A DNA stretch of 43,439 nt, taken from assembly GCA_009777345.1 (NCBI GenBank), contig WRMB01000033.1, forward strand, positions 1-43,439. The letters are read 5' to 3'. Positions 1 through 7,046 of the stretch are shown here, in pieces. Positions within the stretch are counted from its first letter, which is position 1, and each line of letters starts with the position of its first letter. The DNA comes from Micrococcales bacterium. Lineage in GTDB: Bacteria > Actinomycetota > Actinomycetes > Actinomycetales > Cellulomonadaceae. Made by a program: the position numbers and the translations under genes. The notes under the pieces are model-generated. The model saw only the letters and a list, made by a program, of their open reading frames with translations, made no database searches and was not told the DNA's origin.

Positions 1-1
1 A

Positions 2-538
2 AGCAAATTGATTTGCGTTTCCGGGCATTGCAAAAACAGAGGCGTGTTTGAAATTCCGCTAGGCAAAGTAACGTTACGCGACATAATCTACGGCATGGGA
101 TTTGGCGGTGGAATTGCGAATGGCGGACAATTTAAGTTTGTTCACCTGGGCGGTCAGAGCGGCCCCATAGCCGGCCCCGGCCAGCTTGATACCATTTACA
201 GTTACCAGGATTTATGGGATGCTGATTTGGCGGTTGGTTCCGGCGCTGTTGTTGTGATGGACGAAAGCGTTTCCATACTGGAATATCTAAAAAGCGTTAC
301 AGAATTTTTTATTCATGAATCATGCGGCAAGTGCGTACCATGTCGTGAAGGCAATCATCAAATATTAGCTATATTGAAAAAACTTTCCGTGCCAAACGGC
401 GCAACGAGAGATGATCTTGATCTTCTTCGCAGGCTTACCGACACCATGAACGGCGCCTCGTTTTGTGGGTTGGGTCAGAGCGCCGCTGTCGCACTAAACA
501 GCGCATGGAAATATTTTAAAACTGAGTTTGAAAGGAAA
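2..538 (+). CDS. 3' part of a NuoF/HndC-like NADH-binding subunit, apparently foreign
   Basis: Reading from base 2, this encodes the C-terminal third of the NADH-binding flavoprotein subunit found in complex I and in NAD(P)-linked [FeFe]-hydrogenases. Visible are the SLBB region (VSGHCKNRGVFEIPLG), the 4Fe-4S signature ESCGKCVPCREG (CxxCxxC) and the fourth cysteine in SFCGLGQ. The family normally ends shortly after a KYFxxEFE-type sequence, which occurs at about base 525. The reading frame then runs without a stop into the signal peptide of the next gene. Base composition and codon use (many A/T third positions) differ sharply from everything downstream, and no other nuo or hydrogenase gene is present. 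I take it as a fragment of another genome joined here, more likely an assembly or cloning chimera than a transfer. The N-terminus is missing at the window edge. Confidence 0.85.
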
Positions 539-544
539 GTCGAC

Positions 545-2029
545 ATGAGACGTTCTCTGGCGAGCACCGTGGCATGCCTGTCGCTGCTGCTGGGAGCCGG
601 TGCCATAATCTCGAGCCCGGCTGTGGCCGCGGCTCCTACCCCGGTGGGGGTGACCGGGCCCGTGCACTACGTCATCGGCACCCCCCAGGAGGCCGAGCAG
701 TACGTCCTGAGCCACCTGACGGACCCGATGGGCAACCAGACCTCGAGCACCTCGTGGTTCCAGTCCAGCCCCCGCCTGGTCCGGCCGGTGGTACTGGCAG
801 GCGACTCGATCACCTGGAATGAGGCAGTCGGGATGACCGAGAGCGGCGGCAACGTCGTCTACAGCCCCAACGCCCAGAGCTGGGCGGTCAACCCGCACGC
901 CAGCCCGGTCGGCGACTACACCCGCATCACCTTGGACCTGCCGCCGGACGCCGACCGGGACTGCGCCGCCGGCCCGCCGGCCCAGCTGCACTCCAACACC
1001 GACACCCTGGGCCACGCCTGGTGCCGCGGGCCCCTGGTCTACACCGCGTCCCTGCTCGCCGCCCCCCCCGACGACCCCCACCTGATGTGGGGGGTATCGG
1101 TCTACGACTCGACCGGGGCCACCATCCCGCCGAAGACCGACCAGTTCGGGGTGCTCCTGGCAGGCCCTAACAACGGGTTCCCCGGGCGCAGCGAGACCAC
1201 TGCCGAGCACGTCTACGTGCTCGACCCGTCGCTGGCGCTGACCAAGCAGGTCTGCGTCGAGCTCGAGGTGGCCGACTGCGACCTGGCCGACGACAGCCTC
1301 TGGGTGGACAGCACCGCGATCCCGGCCGGGTCGCCCCAGGCCGTCTTCCGGGTCACCGTCACCAACACCGGCAACGTCGAGCTGCTCAACGTGCACATCG
1401 CCGACGACTACCTCACACCAGACGCCGACGACGTCACCAAGGTCGGCCTGCCGGCCGTCGACGGTGGACCGGCCCCCGGCGCCCTGTTCGCCGCCAGCCT
1501 CCAGCCCGACGAGTCGGCCTCGTTGATCGTCACGGTACCCATCGACGGCATCCTGGACGGGACGCTGCAGAACACCGTGACCGCCAATGCCGAGCTGCCG
1601 GACGAGGTACCCGACACGGTCTTCGGGTCCGATCCGACCATCGACCCCAACGGCGAACGGCTGTCCAAGCGGTTCACCGGCAACCCGACCCCCGGTCACC
1701 CGGACGGCGAGCCTGAGATGGTGCCCTCCAACCAGGACGACGCCGAGGTGATCGAGATAGTGCTGATGCGATCGTTCCCGCCGATCTTCGGCCAGCTCCC
1801 GCCCGAGGACCTGGTACAGCCCAGCACCGAGGTGCTGCCTGGTGAGGTCCTGCCCGGCGAGGTGCCGCCTGGCGAGGAGCCGGAGTCAGGCACCCCGCGG
1901 CTGCCGCTGCTGGGGGCCACCGGGGCCGACGCCGTGAGGGCGGCCGTCGTCGGAACCGTCTTGCTGCTGGCCGGTCTCGGCCTGGTCGTGGCCCGGACGA
2001 TCCGGGCACGTCGCCGCCTGGCCTCGTAG
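545..2029 (+). CDS. Secreted surface protein with C-terminal sorting signal
   Basis: The 494-residue product begins MRRSLASTVACLSLLL and has a signal peptide probably cut near AVAAA. A DUF11-like immunoglobulin-type repeat lies at about residues 260-340 (VFRVTVTNTGNVELLNVHI). It is followed by a proline-rich stalk with LPGEV repeats. The C-terminus has the arrangement of a sortase substrate: LGATG at about residue 456, a hydrophobic helix, then RARRR. LGATG departs from LPxTG, so anchoring by a class E or other actinobacterial sortase is an inference. The ATG at 545 was chosen because the signal peptide starts there and AAAGGA lies about 8-10 bases upstream. The frame stays open upstream only because of the NuoF fragment, so the native promoter may be missing. 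The function beyond surface display is not recognised. Confidence 0.75.
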   Translation: MRRSLASTVACLSLLLGAGAIISSPAVAAAPTPVGVTGPVHYVIGTPQEAEQYVLSHLTDPMGNQTSSTSWFQSSPRLVRPVVLAGDSITWNEAVGMTESGGNVVYSPNAQSWAVNPHASPVGDYTRITLDLPPDADRDCAAGPPAQLHSNTDTLGHAWCRGPLVYTASLLAAPPDDPHLMWGVSVYDSTGATIPPKTDQFGVLLAGPNNGFPGRSETTAEHVYVLDPSLALTKQVCVELEVADCDLADDSLWVDSTAIPAGSPQAVFRVTVTNTGNVELLNVHIADDYLTPDADDVTKVGLPAVDGGPAPGALFAASLQPDESASLIVTVPIDGILDGTLQNTVTANAELPDEVPDTVFGSDPTIDPNGERLSKRFTGNPTPGHPDGEPEMVPSNQDDAEVIEIVLMRSFPPIFGQLPPEDLVQPSTEVLPGEVLPGEVPPGEEPESGTPRLPLLGATGADAVRAAVVGTVLLLAGLGLVVARTIRARRRLAS

Positions 2030-2042
2030 GTCAGCAGGCGGT

Positions 2043-2083
2043 ACGACGGCGCGGGCGCTCGGTCACGGTGCCCGCGCCGTCGT
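2043..2083. terminator. Bidirectional hairpin terminator
   Basis: A 14-bp perfect stem (2043-2056 with 2070-2083, loop of 13) lies between the ends of the convergent genes 545-2029 and 2221-2514. It has no T-tract, as is common for terminators in high-GC actinobacteria. Confidence 0.7.
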
Positions 2084-2220
2084 CGTCCGGACACCGGTGC
2101 GACGGTGGCCGTCGGCGCGGGCGCTATCCGGGAGCGACGGCGTCGAGGTGCTGCTCCTGGTCGTGCGGTAGCTGAGCCTCCAGCCGCGTTCCTTCGCAAT
2201 CGGCGAGTCTGACGGACCGT

Positions 2221-2514
2221 TCAGCTTGGCGTCCCGGTGGCCAGCGCCGCGTCAGTATCGGCGAGAGCCTGGGCGGCCTGGGTGAGGTAGTCGGCCATAC
2301 CGGTCAGCCCCTCGATCGCGGTCGTGGCCCCGTTGGTGAACTCCTGGTACGACTCGCCGAACGCCACCGACGCCTGGTCGGTGACGAACCCGTTGCTGAC
2401 CAGACCGTCGATATACCCCTTCAGGCTGTTCAGGGTGGTGGTGATCTCCTCCTGCCCGGTGGTCAACCGCGTAGCAGCGGTGTTCATCTCTTCGTACGAC
2501 ACGTTTATGCCCAT
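2221..2514 (-). CDS. WXG100-family secreted protein (EsxA/EsxB-like)
   Basis: This 97-residue all-helical protein has the size and hairpin layout of WXG100 proteins, the small dimeric substrates of type VII secretion. The turn where WxG normally stands reads SNGFVTD, so the tryptophan is missing. The rest of the signature (AFGESYQEF, GATTAIEGL) is typical of the family. The start at 2514 is chosen because GAGGAG precedes it and the helix begins there; the reading frame extends further upstream without resembling the family. It faces away from the secretion operon that begins at 2789, and the intergenic region holds a perfect CRP/GlxR-type operator (2636-2651). Only one esx gene is visible, so a homodimer, or a partner elsewhere, is implied. 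Confidence 0.85.
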   Translation of the reverse strand: MGINVSYEEMNTAATRLTTGQEEITTTLNSLKGYIDGLVSNGFVTDQASVAFGESYQEFTNGATTAIEGLTGMADYLTQAAQALADTDAALATGTPS

Positions 2515-2635
2515 GGCAGGCTCCTCTGGATCAACAGGTGACGCAGGAGGGTTCAGGTGCCCCCGCGACCGGGTCGCTGGACGACCCGATGGAAGAAACA
2601 TATCGGACATCTCGGGCCAGAGGCCGCCTCTCTAG

Positions 2636-2651
2636 TGTGAGGTTCGTCACA
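2636..2651. promoter_or_regulatory. CRP/GlxR-type operator
   Basis: The sequence TGTGA-N6-TCACA is a perfect match to the CRP/GlxR consensus. The flanking bases extend the dyad to GTGTGA-N6-TCACAC (2635-2652). It lies 121 bp upstream of the WXG100 start (minus strand) and 125 bp upstream of the leaderless plus-strand promoter at 2776. On the minus strand TTGCAG lies just before it and TAGAGA just after, a weak promoter that the operator would overlap. cAMP-dependent control of the type VII locus is inferred. Confidence 0.65.
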
Positions 2652-2775
2652 CTCTGCAACGCCCAGGACGGGCCTGGCGCCGGGTCCTCGCGGTGAACAC
2701 CCAGGTCAGAGCCACACCTGGTAAGACGTGGTAACAGATTCGGACAAACCGGCCCGCCGAGCGGGCGACTGACTG

Positions 2776-2781
2776 TAGGGT
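2776..2781 (+). promoter_or_regulatory. -10 box of a leaderless promoter
   Basis: TAGGGT lies 7 bases before the GTG at 2789, the same geometry as at seven other starts in this window. It would drive the broken small ORF and probably the secretion operon behind it. Confidence 0.5.
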
Positions 2782-2788
2782 CTGGCCC

Positions 2789-3013
2789 GTGGACACCCAT
2801 CCGTCAGCCCCAGCAGCCCGGACCGGCACGGCCGGGCTGCGGCTGACCCTGCCCAGCGACCCGTTCCCCGTATCGCTGGAAGGGCTGTTCTGATGGGCTA
2901 CCGACGCATGGTTCCGTCACGGAGGCGACCGTGGACATGTTCTCCGCGATCTGAACCAGACGGTCTCCGGGGACAGCGCCGCAACCGGCTCGGACAACCG
3001 GCTGGACATATGA
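2789..3013 (+). pseudogene. Small ORF interrupted by one in-frame TGA
   Basis: From the GTG at 2789 the frame encodes 34 residues (VDTHPSAPAARTGTAG, then LRLTLPSDPFPVSLEGLF), meets TGA at 2891-2893, and continues in the same frame for 39 codons to TGA at 3011. The distal part begins WATDAWFRHGGDRGHVLRDL, which reads like normal protein. Both halves have ordinary high-GC codon use and no frameshift is needed. The family is not recognised. The gene leads the type VII operon and has its own leaderless promoter. A nonsense mutation or sequencing error is the simplest reading; programmed readthrough is possible. TGA ends many other genes here, so the genetic code is standard. Confidence 0.5.
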
Positions 3014-3050
3014 CCAGATCGAAGGGCCGACAGCGGCCGAGAATATCGTG

Positions 3051-3056
3051 TAGGCT
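3051..3056 (+). promoter_or_regulatory. Candidate -10 box for the type VII operon
   Basis: TAGGCT lies 35 bases before the ATG at 3092, in the gap after the broken ORF. No convincing -35 element is seen. Transcription may instead come through from 2776. Confidence 0.35.
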
Positions 3057-3091
3057 CAGAGCAAAGGGACGGCAGATGATGGGGGCACTCC

Positions 3092-3517
3092 ATGTGGAAC
3101 GACGTTGAGGCACTGCGGTCGATCGCGCGCAGCCTCCAGGAGTTCGCCGACAGCGTGGGCCGCGCCGCCAACGATGCCCAGGCCTCCGACCCCGGCTGGA
3201 TCTCCGACGCGGCGGACAACTACCAGAGCCGCATCGACCAGGCGGTGTCCACCCTGCGTACCCGCAGCCAGGAGATCAGCGAAGCGTCGACCGCGATGTT
3301 CGCCTACGCCGACGCGGTCGAAGACCACATCGGGGACATCGTGGCGCTGGCCAACACGCTGGGCAAGGGGGTGGACTACGTCTGGAACCGCCTCCAGGAA
3401 GGCGCGTCCGACGTGGTCGACTTCCTCGGCGACATGAAAGACGGCGCCGAGGACGTGCTCGCCAGTATCGGCCGGGCCGCCAGCGGACCCATCAACACCA
3501 TCCGGGGGTGGCTGTGA
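3092..3517 (+). CDS. Helical WXG-like type VII secretion protein
   Basis: The 141-residue product is predicted to be almost entirely helical. It begins MWNDVEALRSIARSL. At about residues 36-45 it carries GWISDAADNYQ, a WxxxxA-Y turn resembling the WxG region of ESX substrates, followed by long amphipathic helices with DYVWNRL and DVVDFLGDM. No signal peptide or membrane helix is seen. It is followed by the EspG-like gene with a 4-base GTGA overlap, which implies coupled translation. Position and shape suggest a secreted partner or targeting protein for the hydrolase two genes downstream. No precise family name can be given. Confidence 0.65.
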   Translation: MWNDVEALRSIARSLQEFADSVGRAANDAQASDPGWISDAADNYQSRIDQAVSTLRTRSQEISEASTAMFAYADAVEDHIGDIVALANTLGKGVDYVWNRLQEGASDVVDFLGDMKDGAEDVLASIGRAASGPINTIRGWL

Positions 3518-4440
3518 ACGACGGTGCACCCGCGGCGCGGTACGTCCTCACCGCCGACCAGCTGCGACAGCTGGAGGCGGCCTGGGGCGGACGGCTGCCC
3601 GACAGCTTCCACTTCGTCTGGTCCGACGAGGTCCCGCCGACCGAGCGCGACCGTCGCGACTCAGCCGCCCGCGAAGCGCTGCAGGCCACCGGGCTGCTGG
3701 GCCCAGGGCCGGACGGCCCGGTCGAGCGCCACGTCCGCCGGTTCCTGGACGTGCTGCACCGGCCGGCCGTCGTCGTGGCCACCCAGGCCTGGACCCAGGA
3801 ACGGCAGTGGATCGAGCTGGTCTGGTGCGACGCGCAGTGGGGTGCCAGCCTGCTGCGGACCCGTCGGCCGTCACCCGATCCCGCGCCGTCGGGCCCCGCA
3901 GCGCCGTGGGCCGACGAAGACGCCGTCCACCTGACGCTGGCCCAGCGTGGCACCGTGCTCGCCCGGCCGCTGGACCGGTTGGAGCAGGTCCGCCAGCCCG
4001 ACGACGAACGTACCGTGGTCGCCGGACCGGTGGTGCTGAACCTGGCGGAGTCGGTCGCGGTCGTCGCGGCCTGCCGACCCGACCGCAACCCCGACGTGGC
4101 GCACGAGCTGCTGCGCCAGGTCGGCGCCGACCAGTCCGGCGAACCGTTCCGCAGCCTGGCCGCGGGCATCGACGCCGGGTTCGAGGTCACCGTCGCAGCA
4201 CCCGGCGTCCTGGCGCGGCACGGCCTGTACCTGCGCTCGCAGGGCCTGTGGGTGTCGCTCGGAGCCCGGATCGACTCCGTGCTCGCCCAGGTCGCCGCCG
4301 GGAAGGAACCACCCAGCGGCCCGGTCCTGGCCGATACCGCCACGGTCCGCCTCGTCCCGGTCGCGGCGAGCCGCATCATCGCCGACTACCTGACGACCGT
4401 GACGACCGTGACCACGCTGCAGGAGGGGGCAGACCAGTGA
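3514..4440 (+). CDS. EspG-like ESX secretion chaperone
   Basis: The 308-residue cytoplasmic protein has no signal peptide or membrane segment. It has the general pattern of EspG proteins, which bind PE-PPE-type substrates before export: an N-terminal LTADQLRQLEAAWG segment, a central RRFLDVLHRPAVVVATQAW strand region, and alternating strands to the end. The similarity is in pattern and context, not in a diagnostic motif. The GTG start at 3514 overlaps the previous stop as GTGA, and the end overlaps the next start in the same way. That places it between a WXG-like protein and a hydrolase, where a substrate-specific chaperone would be expected. Confidence 0.55.
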   Translation: MNDGAPAARYVLTADQLRQLEAAWGGRLPDSFHFVWSDEVPPTERDRRDSAAREALQATGLLGPGPDGPVERHVRRFLDVLHRPAVVVATQAWTQERQWIELVWCDAQWGASLLRTRRPSPDPAPSGPAAPWADEDAVHLTLAQRGTVLARPLDRLEQVRQPDDERTVVAGPVVLNLAESVAVVAACRPDRNPDVAHELLRQVGADQSGEPFRSLAAGIDAGFEVTVAAPGVLARHGLYLRSQGLWVSLGARIDSVLAQVAAGKEPPSGPVLADTATVRLVPVAASRIIADYLTTVTTVTTLQEGADQ

Positions 4441-5999
4441 GCGACGACAGGAAAACCTCCGGCGGTGGCGGCGGCGTCACCGCCAGGTACACCGATATGC
4501 AGCGCTCCGGCGAGCTGCTGATGGGCCTGTCCACGGTATTCCTCACCGACGCGACGATCATCCGTGGTTACGCCACCAACCCGGACGTGCTCTCCAGCGC
4601 CGTCTTCGCCCCGGTCCAGGCCTTACAGGTCGAGGCCGGACTGGCCAGCACAGGCATCACCCTCACCGCCGACGCCATCGAGTTCGGTGTGCTGGGCACC
4701 TTCCTGGTCGGCGCCGTCGAGGCCTACGAGCTGGCCGACCAGGCGATAGCCGCCATCGAGACCAACCTCACCAACGCCGCCACCTATTGCGTGGGATACG
4801 CGCTGCCCGGGATCGTGCTGATCGCCGGCGTCCAGTACCTGAGTCTGGCCGGGACAACCTGGACAGTCGACCAGATACGCGGCCTCTTCGACTCGAACTA
4901 CGACCCGCGCAGCTTCAGCGATATCCTCGACAACCAGAACGAGGTGATACTGGCCCTGGTCGACCAGACAGGACTGCGGGACTGGCTGGATCATCACCCC
5001 GAGATCATCGACCCCTTCGTCCGCGGCGCACCCGGCCTCGTCGCCGGCCTCACCGCCAACCCGATCGGCCGCCTGGTTCTCGGCACCTTGAACGGCTTGA
5101 CCGGCGGCAACCCGCCTCTCACCTACGAGCAGGTCATCACCAGCATACTCGCCAGCGGATCCGTCTTCGGCCTGTTCGACGACGGCGATATCACGGTCCA
5201 TCCGACCAACAAGGACGACGACGAAGCGCTCAACAGCGGACCGCCCCGGATCGAGCGGCTGGCGAACCTGGACGACATGTTCGCCAGCCTTGGGGAGATA
5301 GACCGGTACGACTACGATAAAGACCCGAAGGTCGCTGACTATTCTCGCATCCGCGTCATACAGTCGGTGGGCACCGACGGCGTGACGCGCTGGATCGTCC
5401 AGATCCCGTCGACCCAGTCGTGGGACCCCTCGGCGGGCCCGGCGCTGAACGACATCACGGCCTGCCTGGTCGAGATGAGCGGTCAGCCCAGCGCGCTGGA
5501 GGCGGCTGTGCGCGAGGCGATGCAGCAGGCAGGTGTCGAGAAGGGCGACCCGGTGATGCTGCACGGATTCTCCCTGGGAGGGATCACCGCCGGGCACATG
5601 GCCGCCGACCCGTCGTTCACCAGCCAGTACAACGTCCAGGCTGTGCTGACCGCTGGATCACCTGTCGCTCGCTTCGACATCGGCCCCGATATCCAGGTGC
5701 TGTCCTTCGAGCACTACGACGACCCTGTACCCCACATGGACGGTCGGAATAACCCGGACCGGCCGAACTGGACTACGATCACCGACACCGCACCCACCGT
5801 CAAAAACCCGTACGAGGACCCCAAGAAACCCGATGACGACTACCTGTCCAGCGATCACAACGCTTTCACCTACGCCAAGACCGCGGGCGACGCCCAGAAC
5901 GACGGAGGGTTCAGCATCGACCTGTACATGGATGCCGTGCGTCCGTTCCTGGACGGCACCCAGACGATAAATGACTTTCGGGCGGAGAGGGTGAACTAA
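4437..5999 (+). CDS. Probable type VII-secreted alpha/beta hydrolase effector
   Basis: This is a 520-residue protein. The first 200 residues are mostly hydrophobic or amphipathic helices without a signal peptide (SGELLMGLSTVFLTDATIIRG). The C-terminal half is an alpha/beta hydrolase: nucleophile in HGFSLGG (Ser379), acid probably Asp428 or Asp429 in HYDDPVPH, and His474 in SSDHNAFTY. The arrangement recalls mycobacterial PE-PPE-domain serine hydrolases, which ESX systems export. The GTG start follows AGGAGGGGGC and overlaps the EspG-like gene by GTGA. Esterase or lipase activity outside the cell is the inferred role; the substrate is unknown. It could also be a non-secreted hydrolase, but the operon argues otherwise. 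Confidence 0.65.
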   Translation: MSDDRKTSGGGGGVTARYTDMQRSGELLMGLSTVFLTDATIIRGYATNPDVLSSAVFAPVQALQVEAGLASTGITLTADAIEFGVLGTFLVGAVEAYELADQAIAAIETNLTNAATYCVGYALPGIVLIAGVQYLSLAGTTWTVDQIRGLFDSNYDPRSFSDILDNQNEVILALVDQTGLRDWLDHHPEIIDPFVRGAPGLVAGLTANPIGRLVLGTLNGLTGGNPPLTYEQVITSILASGSVFGLFDDGDITVHPTNKDDDEALNSGPPRIERLANLDDMFASLGEIDRYDYDKDPKVADYSRIRVIQSVGTDGVTRWIVQIPSTQSWDPSAGPALNDITACLVEMSGQPSALEAAVREAMQQAGVEKGDPVMLHGFSLGGITAGHMAADPSFTSQYNVQAVLTAGSPVARFDIGPDIQVLSFEHYDDPVPHMDGRNNPDRPNWTTITDTAPTVKNPYEDPKKPDDDYLSSDHNAFTYAKTAGDAQNDGGFSIDLYMDAVRPFLDGTQTINDFRAERVN

Positions 6000-7043
6000 G
6001 TGCTTCAGCCTAGGATGAGGCTCTCTCGGTACGCCGCTGCGGTAGTCGCGGCAGCGTTCTTGGCGACGACCTGCGCAGCGTGCACCCCAAAACCGCACGG
6101 GACCCACAGCCTCGTTGAGGTCAACGAGGCTGCCATGCAGTCTGGCATATTCTACGACACGACTATCCGCGTCGGAGCCACTGGGTTTCCCTTCGAGTAC
6201 CAGTACGAAACCGAGGTGATCCTCAGCGCTGGTGTCGACTCGCCCGAGAAGGAGACAGCCGCGGTCGACTACCTCCTGCGGCTGGCCTGGGCAGAGACCG
6301 ACTACGACCCCAACCCGCTACAAAAAGGAAACGGCGGCAGTCTCATCACGGTGCACAGAGCCGACGGCTCTTTTGTAGACACCCGCGCTATCCAGGACGA
6401 GCTCATGGGCGACAACAAGTGTCGCCGCTGCGAGGGTCTGACCGACAGGATGAAGCATCTGTACGGCCGCTGGCCAGGGCCGATGCCCGAGATCCCCGAC
6501 GTGCTGGCCCACCTCGCCGACACGCACTGTGACACTGCGAAGCCGGGCCCTCACGGGACGTACACCTGCGGACAGATCGCACAGATCGGGTCTGAAGTCC
6601 TCGGCAGATACATCGGACACATCGCCGAGCCTTTAGACGGAAAGCCCAGGTCTGTCGACGGAGTCGTGCTCATTCGCGATATGGTCAGCCGCGACCCAGG
6701 GAAGACGGATATAGTCGTCAACACCATGTGGGTCGAGTCCGACCACCTCGACTACCTGCTCCGACTGGTATGGGCTGAGACATCGGTAGAACCGACCGGA
6801 AGGATACTGCTGGTCAACGCTGGCCTGAATCGCTCGACAGATACCGGGAGATGGTCCCACCACCGCGAGGACTACGAACCCCCTTGCAGCGAGACGGCGG
6901 TTCCTGTGGGCACAGACGGGGCGTCTTTCGAACCCGAGTGCCTGGAACAGCTCTACGGCCCGTGGCCAGGCCCCGTACCTGACGCGCCTCCGCCACCTGA
7001 GACCACGACACCGTCGGTACCGTCACCCTCACCGTCAGGCTGA
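6000..7043 (+). CDS. Putative lipoprotein with internally duplicated domain
   Basis: The 347-residue protein starts at GTG immediately after the stop of the hydrolase, with GGAGAGGG at correct spacing; an ATG at 6015 is an alternative. A hydrophobic leader ends in a cysteine-rich FLATTCAACTPKP stretch, giving a non-standard lipobox. The mature part contains a module twice: (D)YLLRLxWAET at nucleotides 6268-6300 and 6750-6782, each followed by LYGxWPGPxP. The tail is proline/threonine rich. Codon use is slightly less GC-biased than its neighbours. The family is not recognised. As the last small gene before the EccC-type motor it may be an immunity-like or cell-envelope partner of the secreted hydrolase, which is speculation. 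Confidence 0.6.
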   Translation: MLQPRMRLSRYAAAVVAAAFLATTCAACTPKPHGTHSLVEVNEAAMQSGIFYDTTIRVGATGFPFEYQYETEVILSAGVDSPEKETAAVDYLLRLAWAETDYDPNPLQKGNGGSLITVHRADGSFVDTRAIQDELMGDNKCRRCEGLTDRMKHLYGRWPGPMPEIPDVLAHLADTHCDTAKPGPHGTYTCGQIAQIGSEVLGRYIGHIAEPLDGKPRSVDGVVLIRDMVSRDPGKTDIVVNTMWVESDHLDYLLRLVWAETSVEPTGRILLVNAGLNRSTDTGRWSHHREDYEPPCSETAVPVGTDGASFEPECLEQLYGPWPGPVPDAPPPPETTTPSVPSPSPSG

Positions 7044-7046
7044 TCC

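Noticed and set aside
539..544. GTCGAC (a SalI site) close to the composition break, suggesting a cloning junction
   Set aside because: Six-base GC-rich palindromes are frequent here, and the exact break point cannot be placed to the base, so it is not evidence for a cut-and-join event.
2891..2893. UGA recoded as tryptophan or selenocysteine in the whole organism
   Set aside because: UGA is the ordinary stop of many intact genes here (for example 3517, 4440, 11402, 27972) and no UCA-anticodon tRNA was found; only a local stop or readthrough remains possible.
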